Assembly: GCA_038025085.1 (NCBI GenBank)
Contig: CM076141.1
Span: 16,618,001-16,682,000 of the forward strand
Origin: Tetragonia tetragonoides
Lineage: Eukaryota; Streptophyta; Magnoliopsida; Caryophyllales; Aizoaceae
Length of the DNA stretch: 64,000 bases
Direction: 5' to 3'
Position 1 is the stretch's first letter, and each line of letters opens with the position of its first letter. This document shows, piece by piece, positions 47,481 to 57,645 of this stretch. The notes beneath the pieces are model-generated. The model did no database searches. It was given only the letters and a program-made list of their open reading frames with translations, and had not been told where the DNA came from. The translations under genes and the position numbers were made by a program.

Positions 47481-48404
47481 CATAGAAGCTCTCACCTTCT
47501 TCTCTCTCCACACTCACTACCTCTCTCTTCTTGGCGTTTGATGAGAGCATAACGATAGCTCTCCTCTCTCTTTCTCCCTCTATCTCTGAAACCGCCAATA
47601 ATGGCGACTTTGAACTCTTCATTGTGCCAGATTCCAATGGACCACATGCACGGCCTCCAAAACCATTAAATCGCCGACAATGAGCTCGATTGGAAAGAAA
47701 TGAAGCTCGATCTGGATATTTTGGAAGATCAAAGCTTTTGAATTTAGGGTCTTCAATGTACTTTTTGATGTAATTTCAATTTCCTACCTTGAGAATTAGG
47801 TTATTCCTTTTTTGAAATGTTGTGTTTAGTTCTCAATCTAAAGTTCGATAATTTTATTTATGAGAATTTCGAGCTTCAAATTTGTGCTTATTTTGAAGGT
47901 TCTGAGCTCATTTCAAAATTCGTGTGTAATTTTTTGTTTAATTGTTAATTTCAGGCTCCGATTTTGGTTATTAAGCTTTAAATTCGCAAATCTAATTTGT
48001 TTTACTAAGGTTATAGTTTTATTTGTATAATTTATGTCATTTTTGAATAATAAGTTGTGTTGATAATGTCAGAATATTCATGAACTTATAATTGTGTAAA
48101 CTTAGAAATTTTATTTTCTTGTTTTGCATTTGGGATGCGTGGAGGATGACAGGGGTTGGGTTTGGGGACTCTACTGAATGATACTCAGGAAAGTCCTTTG
48201 CTCTCTAGTCTGCTCATTAGCAGTACAGTTGTTATAATCAGCATTTGCGTTGCTAGATACCGACTTCAAATCTTTAAAGGGGAACAAAAGCCTCTCATGA
48301 TTTATCTCTCCTTGTTGCCTGACTCCTTGCAAACTCCCATACCCTTTGCCAAGCCCATCAAGATAGAATTTCAGGCCTGAGTTTAAATGTTGTAGTAGCA
48401 AAAC
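47481..48404. other. Interior of element B, left part
   Basis: No named gene. T-rich, intron-like sequence with a possible captured exon at 48150-48380 (readings on both strands lack recognisable domains). Confidence 0.4.
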
Positions 48405-49000
48405 TTGGTGTACCTTTGGTATAATCGAAATGTACCTTTGATATAGTTTTAGTGTACCTTTGAAATTTGGGCATTGAAATCTTAAGGAGTATTAGGAAGC
48501 TCATTATCGGTGCTCTTCACCATATCTGATATGGTTTTACTGTACCTTTGATATACTTTTAGTGTACCGTTGGTATAAGTTTAATGTACCTTTGGTATAG
48601 CTCTAATGTACCTTTGATATGGTTTTAGCTTACCTTTGGCGAGTTGAATTATCCTAGCTCTAGTTGGTTGCCTTAAAGCAATGATACAAAATTCAAGGGT
48701 CTATAAACATCTGGACCTAGATTTAGGTTATTTAGATTTTAATTACTCATATCTAATCTAGGCCTATTGCTTATGTAAATTTGTAATATTTTTTGTTTTT
48801 CTGTGTGGAAATTCCGATTTTTCCTGGTGGCAACACGGGGTGGGGGGGGGGGGGGGGGGTTTATAATCTTAGTGTACCTTTTATATTGTTTAAGTGTACC
48901 TTTGGTATAATCTTTTTGTACCTTTTGATATCGTTTCAGTTTCCCATTGGTATACTTTTGCTATAATCCCATGATATTGTTTGTATGTACCTTTGATGTT
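48405..49000 (+). repeat. Element B motif clusters, left half
   Basis: Copies of GTGTACCTTTGATATAGTTT at 48405-48640 and 48865-49000, in plus orientation and spaced about 24 bp. A G run (48842-48859) separates them. The block CGATTTTTCCTGGTGGCAAC (about 48816) plus the motifs is present inverted at 53090-53230. Confidence 0.9.
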
Positions 49001-49015
49001 TTTATAGTAATTCAT

Positions 49016-49655
49016 GTAATGTTAGTGTTTTTGTCTCTTCAAACTATCTCTGGTTATCTGTAGGCTTGTGTTCTGGATGTATTAAGTGATAATGCATTGC
49101 ACCAGCCAGGCATTTACCAGCATGATCAGTTGCTGGTGACTGTTGAGTCTTGACCTGTTCTGAACATAGTTTCAATATTCTGTTCAATTGAATGAAACAC
49201 AAAATCTGGAACTGAACATAACAATTTACATACATTGTTTTCAGATGTACTCAAAGCTGCATTTATATTTGTTGACCATGCATGGTTAATGGAGAGTTTG
49301 GGGTCGTGTGTTATATTTTTGATTTCTACAAAGTTTTTAATGCCTGAACACAATTTACATGTTACATGAGAGATTAGTTCTTTAAATGTATGACTATATG
49401 ATATTTATTTGCGTTAATGAAGTGCTAATAGGCCAGTTGACAGAAAAGTAATTGTCCTAATTGCCTTTCATGTTGAAACAAATATTTATTCGGATTACCA
49501 AAGACCAAAATCAGTTCCAGACTGTATTGTTTAATTATTCATGTGGTGCCAATGTATCTTGTGAAACTGATAGTCCTTCCCTTGTTAATTCAAGTGATGT
49601 TAGTGATTTTGTCTCTTCAAATTATTTCTGGTTAGCTGTTGGCTAGTGTCCTGGG
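49016..49655 (+). repeat. Direct repeat pair, about 60 bp, 580 bp apart
   Basis: TGTTAGTG, TTTTGTCTCTTCAAA, TATCTCTGGTTA and GTTCTGG at 49018-49075 recur in the same order at 49598-49655. Part of element B was duplicated. The stretch between has no recognised gene. Confidence 0.7.
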
Positions 49656-49954
49656 TACCTTTGTGCCTAATAGTTCCGTATCTTGTCATTGATGTACCTA
49701 AACCTGATAGTTGGATAAAGGTTGTGGCTCTTTTTCTGGGGTTCGGTGAGACTCAAATTGGGTGGTAGTGTTGTTATTTGATATATGTTAATAATACGCT
49801 CTCAAATTTTTGATGCCTGCTACTTCTCTAGTTCTCTTTAAAGAAGAAGAGGGTCGGGTTTTCGGTGAAGGTTGGTGGTAGCATATCTCTCACTTTTAAT
49901 GACTGGAAATCACTTCTAATTTGCAGTTATGGTCAACAAATTTCTTCCCTTTTA

Positions 49955-50208
49955 CTTCCTCGGTCCCATGAAAATGTTTACAGTAGTTTTTTCAGGTCTC
50001 CAATGCATTACTTTGACCGTAAATAATTACAATTATATAAATATTTAAATTATAAAATTATGATTTTTCGAAAGTACTATTTAAAATAAATCTAATAAAA
50101 GTATTTTTACTTTATAAATCTTTATATTTTTTGAGATATTTATGGTCAAAGTTTGTAAAGTTTGACCTTGAAAAAACTAGTGTGAACATTTTCATGGGAT
50201 GGAGGAAG
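49955..50208. mobile_element. Stowaway-like MITE in element B
   Basis: The 254-bp element has TIRs CTTCCTCGGTCCCATGAAAATG and the matching inverse, flanked by TA. The interior resembles the MITE at 18486-18741 (CATTACTTTGACCGTAAAT). Confidence 0.9.
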
Positions 50209-50219
50209 TAGTTTATTTG

Positions 50220-50340
50220 ATATACTTTTAGTGTACATTTGATAAGTTTCTAGTGTACCTTTGATATAATTTTGATGTACCTTTGGTATAGCTTTAGTGT
50301 ACCTCTGCTATAGTTTTAGTGTACCTCTGCTATTAGTTGA
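50220..50340 (+). repeat. Element B motif cluster
   Basis: Five to six copies of TTAGTGTACCTTTGATATA-type motifs in plus orientation. The last forward-oriented cluster before the central switch. Confidence 0.88.
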
Positions 50341-50349
50341 ATTGTAGTT

Positions 50350-50632
50350 TTTTTTTTTTGCTTGTCAAGAAGAGGGTGCAAGTGAATGGCGACCGAGGCA
50401 CCCCCTGCTACATCATGTTCGGACTCTCGTGTTCAATAGCGAACATATCAGACTAGCTGAACAACCAGCGCAAGCACTGACCCCGTCAATGTAGCACCAA
50501 CAAGAGGCTAGTATAGTTCCTAGAAGCCAGCAGATACAAGGCATGGGGGGAATGGGGATTCGAACCCATGACCTTGCCTTACCAAACCACTTAGGAGTAA
50601 ACTTGGAACCACTAGACCACCACCCTTGTTGA
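50350..50632 (-). mobile_element. tRNA-derived SINE, copy 2, with 19-bp target duplication
   Basis: Read on minus from 50632: GGGTGGTGGTCTAGTGGTTCC (A-box region), B box GGGTTCGAATCCC, a body of about 200 bp and a terminal poly(A), seen as T10 at 50350. Both flanks carry TATTAGTTGAATTGTAGTT exactly (50331-50349 and 50633-50651). It is the younger relative of the copy at 22765-23013. Confidence 0.95.
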
Positions 50633-50651
50633 TATTAGTTGAATTGTAGTT

Positions 50652-51637
50652 GGTTACAAAAAATCTGACATCAATATGAAGCACTGATGCAAAATCTAAC
50701 AGCCTCTAAAGTATCAGTTATCCCCTCCTCCCTCACTGACATGTCTCCAACCGATGACATGGTTGGATCTCAAGAACAACAACAGAAGTATCTTCCATGT
50801 TCTTGAATCTCTCCCCTGTTAATTTCACAGCAGATGTTGCTAAAGTCACAGATAATATCAACTTTGGTGGGTCACAACAACAATTTAGTGGATTCCCTAT
50901 CAGTTTAGCTCAAAATGTGCAAGCCTAAGATTGCTTAGGCCTAAGGAACGGCCAAAATCAGCCGTGGAATATCGTTATCAGATCATCGCTTGGCCTTCCA
51001 TTCAATTTGCCTTCTTCAATGTCCAACTCAGGAACTTTGTCATGGGACTCAGCTCCTTGTCCTAGCTAGTTGTCAACAAGTTTTTACTCCAACAAATACT
51101 ATAGGTAGATAGATAGAGATCCAAAGACAGATATGATTGTAGGAGAGTTGGCTTCTTTTAGATTCTAATTATGTTAGAGCTGTAGGGCTAACTAAGTAGA
51201 CAGATATTAGAAAGCAGTTAGTTCATGTTGTCAAAATGTTTTAGAAAGCCTGATTTTCATTCATATGCAAAACTAGTTCAGCTTTATTGCCAAAAATTTA
51301 TGTAATCTCTCCACCATGGATCTTAAGTGAGAAGGGTAAGGACTAAGGAGGACATTTTGTACCCAGAATATTTTTTGGCATTTATTAGTTGATGATACTC
51401 AGATTAGCATTTTCCCAAAGTTCACCTCATTTGACATTTGCTCAAGCAAAGTTCATATGCAAAATTTCTTTCATGAAGACAACATTTGTTTAGTAGAATG
51501 GGCTCAACAGGGGACACACACCTCGTTGTTTGTACAAATACCGGCAAGGCTCAGGTCAGGTAATTCTTTTTAGCCTAATTGGTGGTGTTATACCTCAAGA
51601 TTCTTATTTATTTTTTAAACATGTGACTTGCTTATAA
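50652..51637. other. Interior of element B, centre-left
   Basis: No gene recognised. Intron-like or untranslated-looking sequence up to the tRNA-like element. Confidence 0.4.
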
Positions 51638-51710
51638 GCCTATTAGCTTAGGTGGAAGAGCGATTGTGCTATTACTGTACAATGGATGTGGGTTCAAATC
51701 CCACATGGGC
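51638..51710 (+). tRNA. tRNA-like sequence B1 (not a normal tRNA)
   Basis: 73 bases: GCCTAT/ATGGGC acceptor pairing, a D-arm starting TTAGCTTAGGTGGAAGAGC, T-arm GTGGG/CCCAC with consensus loop TTCAAAT. The anticodon stem TGTGC/GTACA encloses a 7-base loop TATTACT whose centre reads TTA, and the usual U33 is absent. It looks tRNA-derived rather than functional. Confidence 0.7.
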
Positions 51711-52001
51711 TATATAATTTGCAATTTAAGTGTAATTTTAGTTACTTTATTTCTATAGCTATGTAAATTACCTTTAATGGCAATGAGAAACAAGTGACAA
51801 TACGTACGTGATACATACATGGGTTACGTATTTCATTAAAAATAATCTCCTATATTGCTTTATGTCCTGTCGTGTACTTGATTTTACTTCTGCTTGAAGA
51901 AAAAAGTACATTAGCTTTAGAAGAAAGGTACATAATGTATTAGACAAATATACATGATACAGAAGGCAGAGGTACATGATATTTACGTCTTGAGTCAAAT
52001 A

Positions 52002-52069
52002 GCCTATGTGGGATTTGAACCCACATTCCATTAGCGAGGCACATTGCTCTACCAATTGAGCAAATAGGC
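52002..52069 (-). tRNA. tRNA-like sequence B2 (not a normal tRNA)
   Basis: On minus: GCCTAT/ATAGGC acceptor, D-arm GCTCAATTGGTAGAGC, T-arm GTGGG TTCAAAT CCCAC. The anticodon arm is degenerate (AATGTGCCTCGCTAATGGA). It is convergent with B1, about 290 bp away, and closest in sequence to the element A copy. Confidence 0.7.
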
Positions 52070-52415
52070 TTGAGTTTAAACAATATTTTAATGCATTAAG
52101 GATATCAATAATCACTGCATTTGAAAGCAAATCCCATACCACAAGAAGGAATTTACAAAGGGCCTGAGTTTTAGATGCATTGCCTTTATATCCTGCTGAA
52201 GATTCGATTTCTGTTTATCAGAGAAAGAACTAATCAGAAAATGTGGTTGCTGTGAGCACATCCAAACCTTACAATGACCCAAAATAAATAAAATAAATAT
52301 AAGGGGCAACACATATAAAATTGACCATGATAAATGAGTGCTCAGTTCTCAGTGCTCACAACCCTCAAAGCTGCATTTGAGTGTCCCAGTCTCAGTCTCA
52401 GATGAGCTATCTTCA

Positions 52416-52675
52416 TGACAGCTCCTTTAAGCAAGGCAATCAACAACCAATAGGCATCTTCCTCACTTATATAAAGAATTAGTAAACCAGCTATGAACAC
52501 CAATCCCTGTAATTCAAACAATGGCAATTCATTGGCAGCATTGCTCAATCTAGTTTTTAGAACTTGAAAGACATAATAGAACATAACAAACCTGAACATA
52601 TCCAAATATCTGTCATGCACTGAATAAGCTTTCACAGCATTGTAGAGAGATCTCTAGCCGGGACCATGTCTTTGC
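52416..52675 (-). pseudogene. Captured TBC/RabGAP gene fragment (two exons and intron)
   Basis: Exon 1 (about 52675-52592) reads GPG, stop, RSLYNAVKAYSVHDR and then, after a 1-base deletion, GYVQ. A 85-bp intron (GT at 52591, AG at 52507) precedes exon 2 (52506-52416): GLVFIAGLLILYISEEDAYW, LLIALLKGAV. The family sequence has GPGQRSLYNVLKAYSV..VGYVQG(M)xFLAGLLLLYMSEEDAFW. This is the middle of the TBC domain of plant Rab GTPase-activating proteins. Stop, deletion and truncation make it non-functional. The retained intron shows DNA-level capture. Confidence 0.88.
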
Positions 52676-53009
52676 TGGAAGAAGATGTGAAATGGAAAGT
52701 ACGAGATACATCGCGAATTATGTCCATCCAAACCAGCTCTAATGGTCACAAAAAGTAGTATTCCAAGTTTCCAACACACATGCATTCTAGTAAACTATAC
52801 TCAGAAAGATTGAAGTTTGTAAAGCAAAGCAAGCTGAAATGTGCCCTTGGCAATCAACTCTGGGATTATTGCCCATACCCTGAAGTCTGAAGGAACAGGT
52901 GGCTATCTAGATTCTAGAGTACGACTTACTTATACATACAACTTGAGGCCCCTCTATAGAACTACATAAACGTAAGAGCAGCAGTGGTGCTTTCATGCTT
53001 CACACTAAA

Positions 53010-53240
53010 GCTATACCAAATGTACATTAAACTTATACCAAAGGTACACTAAAACTATATCAAAGGTACACTAAAACTATATCAAAGGTACACTAAAACC
53101 ATATCAAAAGTACACTAAGATTATACCAAAGGTACACTTAAACAATATCAAAGGTACACTTAAACAATACCAAAGGCAAACTAACCCCCAACCCTCGCCA
53201 CCCCGTGTCGTCACCAGAAAAATCGAGAGTATAAAAAATT
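53010..53240 (-). repeat. Element B motif cluster, right half, inverted
   Basis: Seven copies of ATATCAAAGGTACACT (inverse of AGTGTACCTTTGATAT), followed by CACCCCGTGTCGTCACCAG, the inverted counterpart of 48816-48845. More inverted material continues to 53330 (matching 49738-49820). Confidence 0.9.
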
Positions 53241-53650
53241 TGAGAGAACATTAACATTTATCTAAAAATACCACTACCACCCAACATAGCTATTTGAGTC
53301 TCATATCGGAACCATAAGAAGCTGCATTATTCTCCATTAACAGGCTGTCAATTTCACCAACTACTGCAGCAAAATAGATTTGAACACAAAAGGAGAAGGT
53401 CAAGAAATATTTAACCTAATAACACTCCTCTAGAAATTGCAAGTTTCTAGCTCCTATGGCAGAGTGACCCAAATTTGTTACTAAGCAGCTGCAAAAATAA
53501 GTCAAAAAATAGGAGTACTAATTCTATTCACGTAAGCAGTTGGCAGATGTCCCTACTAGTTGTGCCAAGACTCCAAGAGCTAATGGAAACACACACACAC
53601 AAAAAAAACAGAAAAGCTAGATTACTACTCCAGATGTATTAGAAGGTTAC

Positions 53651-53776
53651 CAACTCCTCATGATGTGCATGACCAGAAGTGTGCAGCATCTCATTCCTAC
53701 CCATGACTAATGTTGAACCAAGTTCTGCTAAACGATTGAACATCTACATCACACGGTTTACATTGTCAGGTATGAC
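53651..53776 (-). pseudogene. RNJ: Captured RNase J exon
   Basis: One exon with intact AG/ and /GT borders (acceptor at 53778-53777, donor at 53650-53649). Its 42 codons read VIPDNVNRVM, stop, [31 protein letters not shown]. The family has VIPGNE.RVMKMxNRIxELGxxIxMGKNExLHTSGHxxxEEL, the segment of RNase J with the conserved TSGH motif of the beta-CASP/metallo-beta-lactamase nucleases. Plant RNJ acts on chloroplast RNA. The premature TAG replaces a Lys codon. Neighbouring exons are absent. Confidence 0.85.
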
Positions 53777-54039
53777 CTGTAGTCCTGTACACAGTGTAAA
53801 GAACATAAGGACATGTAAACACACAACTAACACCCTGGTTATGCTGGCATTCTTAGTTACTGGCGTATCTGTTCATGCATATGCTTGCATTCCACCTTGC
53901 TATTTCCCAATTTGAAGAAATTTTTTAAATAGAATAGAACACCAAAGATAGTTGTTGGTGGCTGTGATCTCGTCTACATAGCTGCAAAGATCATTGATTA
54001 ATGTGAGACCACTTGGGTTACGCTTATCATGAAATCATA

Positions 54040-54180
54040 CCAAAGTATATCAAAGGTACACTTAAACAATATCAAAGGTACACTCCAACAATATCAAAGG
54101 TACACTCCAACAATATCAAAGGTACACTAACAATATGTCAAAGGTAGACTAACATTAAATCAAAGGTGCACAAATTCAGG
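54040..54180 (-). repeat. Element B motif cluster, right half
   Basis: Five to six inverse motifs ATATCAAAGGTACACT, two of them in an exact 26-bp duplication near 54080-54125. The following 450 bp holds no recognised gene. Confidence 0.9.
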
Positions 54181-54632
54181 TGTATGTCGATGGTATGAAA
54201 TAAGTTGTACCACGCCAAAATTCATAGCTAAATACCCTGCCCTGAACGTTTTGTTTCTTGCAAACACCAAAAAGCCACTGAGTATTTCTTGATAAAACCT
54301 CTACAAAAATCCTTTTTATAACCATCTTTTAACCCTATCAAGTCCCATAATAAAGTATGTCGATTCATCTAACCAAAATCTCCCCCCTTCTCCACATCCA
54401 ACACCTCCTCAATAGCCACTACTTCAGTACCCCTTGTAAGTTGTAATTTATTCTTCAACTGTGTTTAGTGTAGGGCCCTCCCCTGCAATTAAATTCTGGA
54501 GCTTCTCCATGACACTACTATCACTTTCTTTAAAAGAAAGCTTCGATTTCTTGCTGAGAGCCATCACATTCATGGCCTGTTGCTTAACCACGTTATTTTT
54601 ATTTAAAATCCACCATCTGTAGCTTGAGTAGT

Positions 54633-55650
54633 CTATAGCAATTTAAAATTTTTTATTTTATTTTTTGGCAACGAGAAATACAACTCAAGTATCCCAGACT
54701 TCCTAACAGATACAGCAATATCATGAGCATGGACAACTAAAGATCCAGGAACCTTAACAAAAACAAGGTGATCAAAACTACTAAAACACATCCAAATATC
54801 AGTAAGGATATCAAAAATATCAGCTGCAGCCTTTATACGACCCGAAAGAGCATTAACCAACTCCGCAGAATTAGTACGAACAGTTAGCGAACGCCAACCC
54901 TGTGATACGGCCCAACGAATACCCTGCAAACAAGCTGTAGCTTCCGCTGCCAAGGCTGAACTGAGAAACAAAAGAGCGATCCTGAAGAAAAAGGAACATA
55001 ACCATCTTCACTTATTGAACACAAAGCAATACCAGCTCTAAAATTGGAGGAGCACCAAGCACCATCTATACAAACAAAACGCATGCTACTACAAATGCCA
55101 TTCCATATAGGAAGGAATTTCAACTGGTCCTCCCCATCAGAAAACATACAATTTACGGAATGCTTCGGCCTCAAAGTCGAACAAAAGCTAAGCGCTTGAG
55201 TGCAAGCAGTTGCAAATTTCTGCGCTAAATCCAGAATCAAGCTTGGATCCCAGGTAGAACCCCTAAATATGAGGTTATTACGGGTTAACCAAATACTCCA
55301 CAAAACCGCTACAAACTGAAGAACAGCTGAAAAATCACCCCTCTGATTCTTCAACAAATATAAGAAACGATCAGAAAACCAGTCGTCAAACGAAACCAAT
55401 TGATTAGATCGAATATAAGGCCCAGAATAGACGCAACCCAGATTCGCTGTTCACTATCTCGAAACAGATGAGTAACTGATTCAGGCGCATGATGACAGAA
55501 CTTACAGGAAACATCGCCCTGAAACCCAAGCTTGGACAAGTTGCTCCCAACAACAAGAGAATTATTAAGCACCTTCCAAATGAAAGTCTTCCATTTAGGA
55601 AACAGAGTAGTAGCCCAAAATTTCCTCACGAACAATTTAACTTTTAGACA
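54633..55650 (-). pseudogene. LINE-derived zf-RVT and RNase H segment in element B, broken
   Basis: From about 55650 on minus: FVRKFWATTLFPKWKTFIWK, LSKLGFQGDVSCKFCHHAPE, SVTHLFRD (zf-RVT), then FVAVLWSIWLTRNNLIFRG, FVCIDGAWCSSNFRAGIALC, and SALAAEATACLQGIRWAVSQ with VRTNSAELVNALSGR and DILTDIW (RVT_3 RNase H with catalytic D and E). Three frames are needed, so it is broken. The zf-RVT, linker, RNase H order is that of plant LINE ORF2 C-termini and derived host genes. It lies in the same minus orientation as the captured exons around it. Confidence 0.82.
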
Positions 55651-56044
55651 TTTAACTCTACTGACTACCTCCCCAAGAGACTTAACTTACTTGAGCTCCT
55701 CTTTCCTTAACACTACTCAACAGCGATGTTCAACGATTGAACGAAATTATTTTCGGTATTTCAATACTTCACATCTAGTTACAGATTTGCATAAACAAAA
55801 CCTACTTTCTACTCATCAAACCACAACAAACCTACCCCCCAATTCTACACATCATAACCACAAGCACACCATAATCATTTTCGTCAGGAAACTCAACAAT
55901 TTAACCCTGAAACTCTACAATTCAGCAACTCAATTGGACAGAAATATAGACACAAACGAACCTGAGATAGAGAGATAATATTAATACCTGAGTTTAGCTA
56001 AGCAAAGATCCAGCGATTTGGAGAAGAAGAAGACCGCAATGAAT
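55651..56044. other. Interior of element B, right part
   Basis: No gene is supported; AC-rich, untranslated-looking sequence on either strand. Confidence 0.4.
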
Positions 56045-56235
56045 TCCAAAAGTACACTAAAACAGTATCAGAAGTACCCAACAATCATACAAATAGTACA
56101 ATAAACTTATACCAAAGGTGCATACAAACTATACTATGGGATTATACCAAAGGTGCACTGAGACATATCAAAGGTACACTTAGACAATATCAAAGGTACA
56201 CTAAGATTGTATCAAAGGTACAAAAATTTTGGTGC
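56045..56235 (-). repeat. Element B motif cluster, right half
   Basis: Seven or so inverse motifs (ACACT, ATATCAAAGGTACACTTAG and variants), several degraded. Confidence 0.85.
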
Positions 56236-56584
56236 ATGTTGATATATGGTACCATAACAAAGTAAACTCAGTAAACACTAAGAAACTCACATTCTTCAAT
56301 CTCTAAGAAGGTGAATCCAAGGAAAATACGAGACACATTAGGCAAACGTTCAACTTTGTGTAATTTAAAACAAAATCTAGTCAAATGTGTAAATCTTATG
56401 GCATATCATACATGTTCGGTAGAGAAGATATTTAAAAGAACACATATTCATTAAATTAAATGTTGTCCACCATTTCCATTGGGCCAAAAGCTTCAGTACT
56501 TTTTGCCTTTGGAATATATGGACTAAAGCAAAATGGCTCATAAAACTTTCAGCACTTCTTATTTATTGTGAAGTTGCCGATGGT

Positions 56585-56728
56585 CATCGCACTTCGAATC
56601 TCGGGTCAAACAGAAACAGCCTCTCTGTGAGAACTCTCACAGGGGTAAGGCTACGTACAACCGACCCCCCCTTACCCTGCCTAGGCAGGAGCCTCTTTGG
56701 AGGCACTGGGGTAATGTTGCTGTTGATA
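56585..56728 (+). mobile_element. Au-like SINE, probably 5'-truncated
   Basis: It contains the B box TTCGAATCTCGG, CAGCCTCTCTG, the diagnostic GGGGTAAGGCTACGTACA, the run GACCCCCCCTTACCC and GCAGGAGCCTCTTTGGAGGC then CACTGGGGTAATGTTG. This order is that of plant Au SINEs. The A-box end is not clear and no target duplication is assigned. Confidence 0.75.
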
Positions 56729-56769
56729 TTCATTAAATGTTCTGTAGGCCACCCAACTTAGCCGAGGAC

Positions 56770-56870
56770 CCAAGGTTGCATCCAGCCAACAACCTCAGCC
56801 ACTGCCACCACCGGCTACCATGACCCACTGCCACCACCGGCTACCATGACCCACTGCCCACCCCCTCACC
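56770..56870. repeat. 28-bp tandem repeat
   Basis: CCACTGCCACCACCGGCTAC followed by CATGACC occurs twice fully and partly a third time at about 56796-56862. Confidence 0.85.
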
Positions 56871-57092
56871 ACCATACACAACCTGAACTTTTTCTCCATT
56901 TTCACATAACATAAAACACCAATTTCAAATGCCATAATACTCATAAAGATCTAGAAAGGAATAATTGAAACAAAAAATTTAAATCTGAAATGGAAATTAA
57001 ATGAAGAACAAAATTACGTTGACTTAAATAAGAACTGGGAAGGAAACGAATAAGCAATAAAAAAACTCAAAAGGCAGGAAGCAGCTGAATAC

Positions 57093-57185
57093 CATTGATA
57101 GCAAACCAGGACCAGTGTGTTTGGCAACAAAATTTTCATCCTCAAACTTTGTCCCATAGATAGAAACACAACCACTAACATCACC
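57093..57185 (-). pseudogene. Captured cyclophilin exon (PPIH/CYP22-type)
   Basis: A 31-codon exon with clean borders (TTTGCAG/ at 57186; /GTATTC at 57092): [20 protein letters not shown] then [11 protein letters not shown]. It is the cyclophilin block before the ANSGP...NGSQFF motif. GTGCVSIYG and [10 protein letters not shown] point to the spliceosomal PPIH/CYP22-like group of plants. The normal GDGT before GC is shortened to SG. Adjacent exons are not found, so it is a lone captured exon. Confidence 0.85.
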
Positions 57186-57314
57186 CTGCAAACAATATCA
57201 GTATTATCAGATATACCTTGGGGGGCTGATGGAAAAAGACAAATACATATGGTTCTCCAGAAGTAAAACAAGTTTGAATGACATTTAATACTTCATGAGC
57301 TAAACCGAAAACGT

Positions 57315-57645
57315 GTAGTCAATCAAACATTTGTCCTTTCTTCAACAGTACGCAGATATAACATTCCTCGTTTGTAGAAATTAGATGATAATTGTGATTG
57401 TTGCAGCTAGATACACCAAGTAGAAGAGAATCCTAAATGTGACTAACTTAAAGAGAGTTAGAAAACAATATATGGCTAGCAGGTTTAACGGATACGGATC
57501 CCACATTGCAAACGCAAAAGTGAATGTAGTCAATCAAACATTAGTCCTTTCTTCGGCAGTAAGCAGATATAATATTCCTTGTTTGTAGAAAATAGATGTT
57601 ATAGTTGCAGCTAGATACACCAAGTCGAAGAAGATCCTAGCAGGC
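57315..57645 (+). repeat. Direct repeat of about 120 bp, 212 bp apart
   Basis: GTAGTCAATCAAACATTTGT...GCAGCTAGATACACCAAGT at 57315-57422 recurs at 57527-57630 with about 10 differences. It also includes CAGATATAA.ATTCCT.GTTTGTAG. Segmental duplication within element B. Confidence 0.85.

Noticed and set aside
51638..51710. Suppressor-type tRNA reading UAA, because the loop centre is TTA
   Set aside because: The loop lacks U33 and the anticodon stem has a weak pair; the sequence is a transposon-borne relic, so the apparent anticodon has no meaning by itself.
39015..52069. Genuine tRNA genes
   Set aside because: Acceptor pairing is one base short and the anticodon arms are palindromic or lack U33. 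The copies are confined to large mobile elements.
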